Shown in pieces: positions 1 to 5,437 of a stretch of DNA of 5,437 nucleotides. The stretch comes from Paracoccaceae bacterium (GTDB lineage: Bacteria > Pseudomonadota > Alphaproteobacteria > Rhodobacterales > Rhodobacteraceae). Every line of letters starts with the position of its first letter. The stretch's first letter is position 1. The stretch lies in the NCBI GenBank assembly GCA_007119835.1, contig SKOX01000201.1, forward strand, positions 1 through 5,437. The letters run 5' to 3'. A program made the translations under genes and the position numbers. The notes under the pieces are model-generated. The model was not told the DNA's origin. It was given only the letters and a program-made list of their open reading frames with translations, and made no database searches.

Positions 1-642
1 AGCGGCGACCATCCTGACCATTCCTCGCCCAGGCTGGTCGAGGACATCATCGCCTATGTCGAAAGCGTCGGCGGAAGCCCGGTGCTCTTCGGCCATTCCT
101 TCGGCGCACGCCTCGCGCTCGGCGCCGCGGCGCGCGGCGCGCCGGTGCGGGCGGTGGCGGGCTTCGAGCCGCCCGTCTACGACGCGATGGACGACGCCCT
201 GTGGAGCGAGTGGCGCGCCTGCTTCGCGCGGATCCGCGCGCTGCACGCGTCGGGGCGAAACGAGGAGGCGGTGCGCACCTTCGTCGGCTTCGTCGCGAAT
301 GCCGAGGAGCAGGCGGCGCTGGCCGATGCCGCCGACGTCATGGAGGCGATGGTCGGCTACGTGCCGCTCGACATCGCCGAGTTCGAGGCGGTGTCGCTGG
401 CGCCGGACGAGAACCCGACCGATGCGGCCGCGCTGGGGCGGATCGGCGTGCCTGTCCTCGTGATCTGTGGCGACCGCTCCGCGCAGGCCTGGTTCGCGGC
501 GGGCGCCCGCCATGTCGCCCGTCACGTCTCCGACTGCCGGGTCCGCACCATCTCCGATGTCGGGCATCTCGGCCCGCTCTCCGCGCCGGAGCCGGTCGCG
601 GGCGTCGTGGCGGATTTTCTCGGAGCACCGCATCCGGCCTGA
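1..642 (+). CDS. Alpha/beta-hydrolase fold protein, C-terminal part (5' end cut by window)
   Basis: The reading frame is open from base 1 to a TGA at 640-642, giving 213 visible residues. It begins with SGD, which resembles the end of the GRGxSGD turn that precedes the nucleophile in this superfamily. The nucleophile elbow is GHSFG, with Ser at codon 97-99. A candidate acid Asp lies in the strand-plus-GDRS motif (codon 472-474) and a candidate catalytic His in DVGHLGPL (codon 565-567), so the Ser-Asp-His triad is complete and in the expected order. Family members are commonly about 260-280 residues, so roughly 50 residues are missing upstream. An internal GTG at 82 is not a credible start because it would remove the strand before the elbow. 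The substrate cannot be told from sequence; esterase, lactonase or dehalogenase-like activities are all possible. No export signal can be judged. The next gene follows after 29 bp, suggesting co-transcription. Confidence 0.88.
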   Translation, partial: SGDHPDHSSPRLVEDIIAYVESVGGSPVLFGHSFGARLALGAAARGAPVRAVAGFEPPVYDAMDDALWSEWRACFARIRALHASGRNEEAVRTFVGFVANAEEQAALADAADVMEAMVGYVPLDIAEFEAVSLAPDENPTDAAALGRIGVPVLVICGDRSAQAWFAAGARHVARHVSDCRVRTISDVGHLGPLSAPEPVAGVVADFLGAPHPA

Positions 643-671
643 GCCGCGCGGTCAGGCGGAAAGGAGGAGCA

Positions 672-1658
672 ATGAACGAGTTGACACGCAGACATCTTCT
701 CGGAGCCGGCGCGGCCGGGCTCGCGACGGCCGGCTGGGGTGGTGCCGCCGGAGCGGCCCGCGCGGCGGATCGCGAGGCGCGGGCGGAGCGGAACCCGCCC
801 TTCTACCGCTCTCGGCTCGGCCGTGCCGAGATCACGATCGTCAGCGACGGCACGATCGGCTTTCCACTGGACTGGCTTTTCCCCGAGGTGCCGGAAGCAG
901 AGCTCGAGGACTTCCTCGCGGCGCGCTACCAGCCGCTCGACCATCTGCCGCTTCAGGTCAATCCCATGGTGGCGGATATCGGCGGGCGGCGGGTGCTGAT
1001 CGACACCGGCTGCGGCACCAAGTTCGATCCGACCGCCGGACGGCTTCCCCGAAACCTGCGAGCTGCGGGCATCGATCCTGCGAGCATCGACGCCGTGGTC
1101 GTCACCCATCTCCACCCCGACCATGTCTGGGGCGCGACCGATGCGGAGAACGCGGCACCCGTTTTCGAGAATGCCGAGATCGTGGTGCCGGCGGCCGAGC
1201 TCGATTACTGGAACGACCCGGACCTCGCCGAGCGTCTGGAGGGAGATCTGGCCCGCTCCGTCGCCCGCAGCACCTTCTCGCACCTGCGGCGGCTCGACGA
1301 CCGGCTGCGGCCGGTCGAGGCGCCGGGCGAGGCGGTGCCGGGCATCCGCTTCATGCCGACGCATGGGCACACACCCGGCCATGCCTCGCTCCTTATCGAG
1401 AGCGACGGCGAGGCGCTGATGAGCACCGGAGACGCGGTGTTCCACGCCTTCGTCCTGGTGGAGCGGCCGGACTGGCACAACGTCATCGACTGGGATCCCG
1501 AAGCGGCGGTAGCCTCGCGCCGGGCCTTTCTCGACCAAGCGGCGGGCGAACGGGTGCGGGTCTTCGGCTTCCACATGCCCTGGCCCGGCTTCGGCCATGT
1601 CGCGCGACAGGGCGACGCCTTCCGCTGGATCCCGGAGAAGTGGGTCTGGGACGGCTGA
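672..1658 (+). CDS. Tat-exported MBL-fold metallo-hydrolase, methyl parathion hydrolase-like
   Basis: The 328-residue protein starts at ATG 672, 4 bases after AAGGAGG (661-667). The N-terminus has a twin-arginine motif (TRRHLLG, residues 5-11), a hydrophobic Ala/Gly-rich stretch and an ARAA cleavage region near 29-32, so folded export to the periplasm by Tat is predicted. The MBL fold shows LIDTG (Asp111), HLHPDH (His146, His148, Asp150, His151), GHTPGH (His233), STGD (Asp254) and FGFH (His301). From established knowledge, methyl parathion hydrolase binds its two metals with H147, H149, D151, H152, H234, D255 and H302; every ligand here is at that number minus one. The length also matches (about 330). 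The activity should be hydrolysis of an ester, lactone or phosphotriester with a binuclear metal centre; the natural substrate is unknown. The gene ends in tandem in-frame stops TGA-TAA (1656-1661). Longer upstream readings of this frame would run into the previous gene and lose the Tat signal. Confidence 0.93.
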   Translation: MNELTRRHLLGAGAAGLATAGWGGAAGAARAADREARAERNPPFYRSRLGRAEITIVSDGTIGFPLDWLFPEVPEAELEDFLAARYQPLDHLPLQVNPMVADIGGRRVLIDTGCGTKFDPTAGRLPRNLRAAGIDPASIDAVVVTHLHPDHVWGATDAENAAPVFENAEIVVPAAELDYWNDPDLAERLEGDLARSVARSTFSHLRRLDDRLRPVEAPGEAVPGIRFMPTHGHTPGHASLLIESDGEALMSTGDAVFHAFVLVERPDWHNVIDWDPEAAVASRRAFLDQAAGERVRVFGFHMPWPGFGHVARQGDAFRWIPEKWVWDG

Positions 1659-1663
1659 TAAGC

Positions 1664-1704
1664 CTCCCGCCGGCAAGCCGGATCGAGAGCCTCCTGACCG
1701 GGAG
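1664..1704 (+). other. Imperfect hairpin in the gap between the MBL hydrolase and globin genes
   Basis: CTCCCG (1664-1669) is complementary to CGGGAG (1699-1704), and the loop contains a small hairpin of CCGG (1670-1673) and CCGG (1678-1681) around CAAG. An alternative pairing of CTCC (1691-1694) with GGAG (1701-1704) would compete. The structure ends 6 bases before the globin ribosome binding site. No T-tract follows, so it is more likely an mRNA processing, stability or attenuation element than a terminator. Short GC-rich stems arise by chance in such DNA, so confidence is low. Confidence 0.3.
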
Positions 1705-1724
1705 ACGCAGAAAGGAGAATCATC

Positions 1725-2153
1725 ATGCCGCACTTCCCACGAACGGCTGCCGTCATCCTGTTCGCGGCGCCCATGGTCGTCGGATCTGCGTCCGCCGAGG
1801 ACCGCACGCTATACGAGCGGCTTGGTGGCTATGACGCCATCGCGGCGCTGACCGACGGGCTGGTCGACCGGTTCCGGGACGAGAAGTTCGCCGGGTCGTC
1901 CGACGCCAGCATGCGGCAGACACGGCAGCACATCGTCGACTTCATGTGCGAGGCTACCGGCGGTCCATGCTACTACACGGGGCGCGACATGGAGACCACC
2001 CATGCGGGTCTCGGGATCACGCGGTCGGAGTGGGATCACTTCGTTATCGTGTTCGGCGAGACCATGGACGATCTCGCGATTCCGGAGGATGCGCAGGCCG
2101 AACTCGCCGCAAGCCTGCTGCCTTTCGAGGAGGACATGGTCGAAGCCCGGTGA
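1725..2153 (+). CDS. Group 1 (N-type) truncated hemoglobin with signal peptide
   Basis: The 142-residue protein starts at ATG 1725, 7 bases after AAAGGAG (1711-1717). Residues 1-24 look like a Sec signal peptide: Arg6, a hydrophobic core and an SASA cleavage site, leaving a mature domain of about 118 residues, the usual truncated globin length. The domain shows LYERLGGYDAI (residues 29-39), the GG pair of the E-F region followed by PCYYTGRDM (79-89), and THAGLGIT with His93 as the probable proximal heme ligand, all typical of group 1. By hand alignment to mycobacterial trHbN, the B10 tyrosine position is Val47, so the usual distal Tyr appears absent. Cys75 and Cys82 are close enough to form a disulfide if the protein is exported. 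Likely roles are binding of oxygen or NO, or electron transfer, in the periplasm. It follows the MBL gene after 66 bp and could be co-transcribed. The family is near certain; the ligand is inferred. Confidence 0.93.
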   Translation: MPHFPRTAAVILFAAPMVVGSASAEDRTLYERLGGYDAIAALTDGLVDRFRDEKFAGSSDASMRQTRQHIVDFMCEATGGPCYYTGRDMETTHAGLGITRSEWDHFVIVFGETMDDLAIPEDAQAELAASLLPFEEDMVEAR

Positions 2154-2159
2154 GGGGGC

Positions 2160-2220
2160 AGCGCGGCGGCGGAGCATGTGCCGTCGGTTCCGTCAGGGGC
2201 ATGCTGCTGCCGTCCGCGCT
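2160..2220. terminator. Long imperfect stem-loop just after the globin stop (candidate terminator)
   Basis: The structure begins 7 bases after the globin stop. The pairs are AGCGCGG (2160-2166) with CCGCGCT (2214-2220), CGGCGG (2167-2172) with CTGCCG (2207-2212, one G-U), and AGCATG (2173-2178) with CATGCT (2200-2205). Only T2213 and G2206 bulge, giving about 19 pairs around a 21-base loop. CCGTC occurs three times (2181, 2190, 2210). No T-run follows on either strand, so it is not a canonical intrinsic terminator. It may stop RNA polymerase by stem strength alone or protect the 3' end of the mRNA. Confidence 0.5.
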
Positions 2221-2233
2221 CTCAATCGACGAC

Positions 2234-2298
2234 CCGGCGCCAACAGGGAGGCGGCCAGGCACCGGCCTCCCGCCCGCCGCGTGGCGCGCTGGCGCCGG
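2234..2298. repeat. 9-bp exact inverted repeat enclosing a second hairpin, next to the haloperoxidase stop
   Basis: CCGGCGCCA (2234-2242) and TGGCGCCGG (2290-2298) are exact reverse complements 47 bases apart, each containing the palindrome GGCGCC. The right arm touches the stop codon of the - strand gene (2299-2301). Between the arms lies another hairpin (2246-2271). The arrangement could fold as a nested structure in RNA from either strand, and its position between convergent genes suits a boundary or termination role. Confidence 0.4.
2246..2271. terminator. Hairpin between convergent genes (candidate bidirectional terminator)
   Basis: GGGAGGC (2246-2252) pairs exactly with GCCTCCC (2265-2271), and GG (2253-2254) can pair with CC (2262-2263) after a one-base bulge at G2264, leaving a 7-base loop. 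Convergent genes on both sides make a bidirectional terminator plausible, but neither flank has a T-tract. The call rests on position and stem only. Confidence 0.35.
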
Positions 2299-3597
2299 CT
2301 ACTCCACCGGCTGCAGGATGGTGTCGAGCACGTAGGCCGCGCGCTGGCGCCCCTGCTCGGCGCCGGCCTCGATCGCGGCGCGGAAGTGGTAGCCGTTGTA
2401 GAGCCGCGACATGCCGCACTCCTCCGCGGCCTCGTGGATGCTCTCGAAGGATCGCGTCGCCGGCCCCTCCTCCGGCGCCGTGGCCGAGTCCATCGTGAAG
2501 GCGAGGTCGGCGGTGCCGAACGTCTCCTCGAAGATCGCCGCCGCGCCGTGGCAGGCCTGCGCGTGCGCCGACGGGTAGTCCGGGTGCGGCAGCGTCACCA
2601 TCTCCGGCTCCCACTCCGGATCGGCGACTGTGGCGTCGTTACCGTCCTCGTCCGCCCGGTGGATTGCCGTGACCGGCCGCCAGAAGGCGTAATGGTACTT
2701 CGCCTCGAAGTTCGTCACGTAGCCGTCGAAATTGTCGACATGCAGCAGCGCAAAGAGCCGCGCCGCCTCCCAGGCGTCAAGGTCCCGCTCCTCGGCAAGG
2801 TTGCGGGCGAGGCGGGCGCACCAGGACTCGCAGAACTCGGCCCACCAATGCGCCATGTGGGTCTGGTCCGCGCTGCGCGCCTCGCTTTCGCGCCCGCCGA
2901 GCGATGCGACCTCCTCGAGATCGGCCGCATAGGCCTCGCTGTCGAGCGCGGGCGGCGGCGGGCCGCGGAACTGGTCGGCCGAGCGCATGGCGAAGGGCGC
3001 GGCATGCGGCGCCTCGACATAGGCGGCGAAATCGTGCGGCGGGGTGAACTGGTAGACGCCCGGCGCGTCGCTCGCAGGCGCGTAAGGATCGACCTCGGCG
3101 TCGAAGTCGTCGCCCTCGCGCGCCGCGATGATCGCCGCCGCGGCCTCCGCTCCGAGGGCCAGGCCGGCTTCGGTGCGCTCGCCTTCGGGCGCCCCTTCCA
3201 GCAGGCGCGCGTGGAGTTCGGCGAACCGGTCGGCCGCGTCGGGATAGGCGGCCAGCGCGACGTCGTGCGCCGCCTGCGAGGCCGCCGCGACCGGATCGGC
3301 ACCCGTTGCCTCCACCTCGAGCGCGTAGGTCTCGTAGCGCGGCTCGATCGCGTTCAGCGCGTCGTGCATGGCGAGATGGGTCATCGCCAGCGTGCGGTGG
3401 CCGAGCAGGGTGAACCACTGGTCGGTCTCCTCGGCGGTCTCCACCACCGCCTCGTTCCAGGCGGTGACGATCCCGGCCTCGCTCGCGGACACATCGGCCG
3501 CCGCCGGCATCGCCACGGCGGCGAGAAGGCCGGCCAGGACGAGGCGGCCCGGGCCGTGCAGCGAAGAATTGCTCAGATGCTGTGTCACAGGGGTCAT
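2299..3597 (-). CDS. Exported vanadium-dependent haloperoxidase / PAP2-superfamily protein
   Basis: The 432-residue protein starts at ATG 3597. It has a signal peptide (hydrophobic core from about residue 19, cleavage near PAAA at 32-35). All three motifs of the vanadium haloperoxidase/PAP2 superfamily are present: KYHYAFWRP (Lys300, Arg307), HPDYPSAH (Ser343, His345) and SRLYNGYH (Arg398, His404). These match the vanadate ligands of fungal chloroperoxidase (K353, R360, S402, G403, H404, R490, H496), including the 7- and 6-residue spacings, except that the Gly is Ala344. His338, five residues before the Ser, sits where bromoperoxidases have a His and the fungal chloroperoxidase a Phe. The predicted activity is peroxide-dependent halide oxidation in the periplasm; a phosphatase is possible. 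The region before the Lys motif is helical and Ala/Glu-rich. Cys residues in CESWC, ACHG and EECG could form disulfides. A longer frame from GTG 3705 lacks a ribosome site and would bury the signal; ATG 3606 is an alternative. Confidence 0.88.
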   Translation of the reverse strand: MTPVTQHLSNSSLHGPGRLVLAGLLAAVAMPAAADVSASEAGIVTAWNEAVVETAEETDQWFTLLGHRTLAMTHLAMHDALNAIEPRYETYALEVEATGADPVAAASQAAHDVALAAYPDAADRFAELHARLLEGAPEGERTEAGLALGAEAAAAIIAAREGDDFDAEVDPYAPASDAPGVYQFTPPHDFAAYVEAPHAAPFAMRSADQFRGPPPPALDSEAYAADLEEVASLGGRESEARSADQTHMAHWWAEFCESWCARLARNLAEERDLDAWEAARLFALLHVDNFDGYVTNFEAKYHYAFWRPVTAIHRADEDGNDATVADPEWEPEMVTLPHPDYPSAHAQACHGAAAIFEETFGTADLAFTMDSATAPEEGPATRSFESIHEAAEECGMSRLYNGYHFRAAIEAGAEQGRQRAAYVLDTILQPVE

Positions 3598-3604
3598 CTC
3601 CTCC
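3598..3604 (-). promoter_or_regulatory. Closely spaced ribosome binding site of the haloperoxidase gene
   Basis: On the - strand GGAGGAG (3604-3598) directly abuts ATG 3597, leaving only 2 bases after the GGAGG core. The alternative ATG at 3606-3604 overlaps this site and has only a weak purine-rich stretch upstream. The spacing is short, but it is the only good anti-SD match near the signal-peptide start, so it favours 3597. The two choices differ by three residues. Confidence 0.45.
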
Positions 3605-3730
3605 ATTCGCTCGCTTTGCTTCGCGTCGGCTGCAAAGGTCGGGAGGCCGGCGGCCCGACGGAATGACCGTGCGTCCGGCAAGTCCGCCCGAACGTCCGGG
3701 ACCACAACCTGCGGCGCGGCCGCCCACAGG

Positions 3731-3760
3731 GATTTATCCTTATTACGTCAACCGTATAAC
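3731..3760. promoter_or_regulatory. AT-rich island with imperfect dyad in the divergent promoter region
   Basis: The 298-bp gap 3598-3895 separates the divergent haloperoxidase and TPR genes and holds no convincing gene. Within it, 3731-3760 is the only AT-rich patch. TACG (3744-3747) and CGTA (3753-3756) form an exact dyad around TCAAC; with one extra base on the left the arms extend to TTATTACG (3740-3747) and CGTATAA (3753-3759). TATAAC (3755-3760) is a reasonable -10 match for the + strand gene, and TTGACG (3751-3746, - strand) resembles a -35 for the other, but neither has a well-spaced partner. This may be an operator overlapping a promoter. The rest of the gap (3607-3730, 3761-3884) shows nothing I can support. 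Confidence 0.35.
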
Positions 3761-3895
3761 CCCCCGCCCACAGCCAAGCGCAGGCGTGCAGCTCACTTGA
3801 GAAACGCGGCGGCCCGCGAAAGTGTCCCGGACTCCCCTGCATTGAAGGCCGATCCGCGGTATCCTCGCCCTCTCTTGAGGCGACGGGAGGTACCC

Positions 3896-5437
3896 ATGAA
3901 GTACTTCGATCTCGGCAGGCACGGCAGGAAGATCAGCACGCATTCGGAGCAAGCTCAGCTCTGGTTCGACCGCGGTCTCGTCTGGCTCTACGGCTTCAAC
4001 CACGAGGCGGCGATCGACTGTTTCCGCAGGGCGCTCGACGCCGATCCGGATTGCGCGATGGCGCAGTGGGGCATCGCGCACGCGGCCGGGCCGAACTACA
4101 ACCGGCCATGGGAGACCTACGAGCCCGAGGAGCGGCAGGAGGCGATGGCGACCGCCCGCGCCGCGGCCGACGCGGCCGCCGTACTGGCGGAGCAGGGCAC
4201 GGAGGTCGAGCGCGGCCTGATCGCGGCCGTGCGGCACCGGGCGCCCGACCCGGACATCGAGGACTTCCTCCCCTGCCACGACGCCTATGCCGCGGCGATG
4301 CGCGAGGTCTGGCGGGCTCATCCCGGCGATCTCGACGTCACGACGCTCTTCGCCGAGGCGATGATGAACCGCACGCCCTGGCAGCTTTGGGACCTCCCCA
4401 CCGGCCGCCCGATGGAGGGCGCCGACACGCTGGAAGCGCGGGACGTGCTCGAGCGCGCCTTCCGCGAGGTGCCGGGCGCCTGGGACCATCCCGGCCTCCT
4501 GCACATGTACATTCACCTGATGGAGATGTCGCCGCACCCCGAGGCCGCGCTCCGGCACGGCGACCGGCTCGTCGCGCTGGTGCCCGACTCGGGCCACCTG
4601 ATCCACATGGCGACGCATGTCGACGTGCTCTGCGGCGACTACCGGGCGGTGGTCGATCGCAACCAGCGCGCGATCGAGGCGGATCGCCGCTTCGTCGAAC
4701 GGGAGGGCGCGGAGAACTTCTACACCGTCTACCGGTGCCACAACCTGCACTTCAAGATCTACGGCGCGATGTTCCTCGCCCAGCCGACCCCTGCGCTCGA
4801 GACGGCGGACGCGCTGATCGCGGCCCTCCCGGAGTCGCTCCTGCGCCCGATGGCTGACTGGTTCGAGGGCTTCGTGCCGATGAAGCAGCACGTCCTGATC
4901 CGCTTCGGGATGTGGGACGCGATCCTCGACCAGCCCCTGCCCGAGGATGCCGGGCTCTACGCCGCGACGACCGCGATGATGCGCTACGCCCGCACCGTGG
5001 CGCTCGCCAACAAGGGCGACATCGCGGCGGCCGAGGCGGAGCGCGACCGCTTCCTCGCCGCCCGCGACGCGGTGCCCGAGAGCCGCATGCTCTTCAACAA
5101 CACCTGCCAGGACATCCTGAAGATTGCCGAGGCGATGCTCATGGGCGAGCTCGAATACCACAAGGGCGATCACGAGGCGGGGCTCGCGCATCTACGCCGG
5201 GCGGTCGAGCTCGACGACACGCTGCCCTACGACGAGCCCTGGGGCTGGATGCAGCCGACGCGGCACGCCCTCGGCGCCCTCCTGCTCGACCAGGGGCGCG
5301 TGGAGGAGGCCGAGGCTGTCTATCGCGCCGATCTCGGCCTCGATGCGAGCCTCGCCCGCGCCTGCCAGCATCCGCAGAACGTCTGGAGCCTGTACGGGCT
5401 GCACGAATGCCTCACCCGCCGCGGCGAGGAGGTCGAG
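3896..5437 (+). CDS. TPR-repeat protein with histidine-rich core, 3' end cut by window
   Basis: The frame is open from ATG 3896 to the window end (514 codons, no stop reached). GGGAGG (3885-3890) lies 5 bases before the start. There is no signal peptide (MKYFDLGRHGRK), so it is probably cytoplasmic. TPR-like helical pairs are seen at about residues 20-55 (the FNHEAA...ALDADPDCAMAQWG unit) and near the C-terminal end of the visible part (about 418-451 and 458-490). The middle carries His198, His203, His207 and Glu210 (HPGLLHMYIHLMEMS), then GHLIHMATHVD (His234, His237, His241, Asp243), CGDY (Cys246), and YRCHNLHF (Cys281, His282, His285). From memory, similar motifs (YIHxxE, HMPxHI, PHNxHF) recur in a widespread family of uncharacterised bacterial TPR proteins of roughly 500-600 residues, so little may be missing. 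A metal site is possible but unproven. No function is known to me. Frames on both strands overlapping this gene are shadows. Confidence 0.88.
   Translation, partial: MKYFDLGRHGRKISTHSEQAQLWFDRGLVWLYGFNHEAAIDCFRRALDADPDCAMAQWGIAHAAGPNYNRPWETYEPEERQEAMATARAAADAAAVLAEQGTEVERGLIAAVRHRAPDPDIEDFLPCHDAYAAAMREVWRAHPGDLDVTTLFAEAMMNRTPWQLWDLPTGRPMEGADTLEARDVLERAFREVPGAWDHPGLLHMYIHLMEMSPHPEAALRHGDRLVALVPDSGHLIHMATHVDVLCGDYRAVVDRNQRAIEADRRFVEREGAENFYTVYRCHNLHFKIYGAMFLAQPTPALETADALIAALPESLLRPMADWFEGFVPMKQHVLIRFGMWDAILDQPLPEDAGLYAATTAMMRYARTVALANKGDIAAAEAERDRFLAARDAVPESRMLFNNTCQDILKIAEAMLMGELEYHKGDHEAGLAHLRRAVELDDTLPYDEPWGWMQPTRHALGALLLDQGRVEEAEAVYRADLGLDASLARACQHPQNVWSLYGLHECLTRRGEEVE

Noticed and set aside
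522..1733. 403-codon - strand frame antisense to the MBL hydrolase
   Set aside because: It has no domain and lies opposite a gene with a complete metal-ligand set and a Tat signal.
2002..3666. 554-codon + strand open frame antisense to the haloperoxidase gene
   Set aside because: It is extremely Arg-rich with no recognisable domain, starts inside the globin gene, and lies opposite a gene with clear motifs. High GC content suppresses stop codons, so long antisense frames are expected.
3598..3705. Upstream extension of the haloperoxidase to GTG 3705
   Set aside because: There is no ribosome site before the GTG, and the extra 36 residues are charged and would bury the signal peptide.
3582..3800. 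72-codon + strand frame in the divergent gap
   Set aside because: It is Pro/Arg-rich, overlaps the start of the haloperoxidase gene, has no good ribosome site and covers the likely promoter.
3842..3865. TTGAAG ... TATCCT as a promoter for the TPR gene
   Set aside because: The spacer is only 12 bases, too short for a sigma-70-type promoter, and the -10 match is poor.
4051..4857. 268-codon + strand frame inside the TPR gene
   Set aside because: It is an out-of-frame shadow rich in Arg and Gly with low complexity, fully overlapped by the better-supported TPR frame.
3743..5191. 482-codon - strand open frame antisense to the TPR gene
   Set aside because: It has a composition typical of an antisense shadow (Val/Arg/His-rich, no domain) and runs into the divergent promoter gap. 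The + strand frame has a strong ribosome site and family-like motifs.

Overview
This window is high-GC DNA (by eye about 70% G+C) with dense coding, strong GGAGG-type ribosome binding sites and several exported proteins. That suits a Gram-negative proteobacterium, most likely an alphaproteobacterium, but no ribosomal or taxonomic marker is present, so the placement is an inference. I see no tRNA, rRNA, CRISPR array, insertion sequence or attachment site. The window is cut through a gene at each end.

Left block (1-2153, + strand): three genes in one direction, with gaps of 29 and 66 bp, probably one transcript. They are the C-terminal part of an alpha/beta-hydrolase, a Tat-exported metallo-beta-lactamase (MBL)-fold hydrolase whose metal-ligand spacing matches methyl parathion hydrolase, and a group 1 truncated hemoglobin with an N-terminal signal peptide. 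Two of the three products should therefore work outside the cytoplasm.

Middle (2154-2298): a 145-bp gap between convergent genes that is filled with inverted repeats. One is a roughly 19-bp imperfect stem just after the hemoglobin stop; a second hairpin lies inside an outer 9-bp inverted repeat that abuts the stop of the next gene. This is probably a bidirectional transcription-ending region, although no T-tract is visible.

Right block: on the - strand (2299-3597) is an exported vanadium-dependent haloperoxidase/PAP2-type protein with all three vanadate-site motifs. Facing away from it on the + strand (3896 to the window end) is a long TPR protein with an unusual conserved-looking histidine constellation. 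The 298-bp divergent gap between them holds a short AT-rich island with an imperfect dyad, the best promoter/operator candidate in the window.

How the genes work together is not established. The common thread is extracytoplasmic, metal- or heme-dependent chemistry: a binuclear metal hydrolase, a heme globin and a vanadate peroxidase-like enzyme. A shared pathway is speculation. The large open frames antisense to the haloperoxidase and TPR genes are by-products of high GC content.
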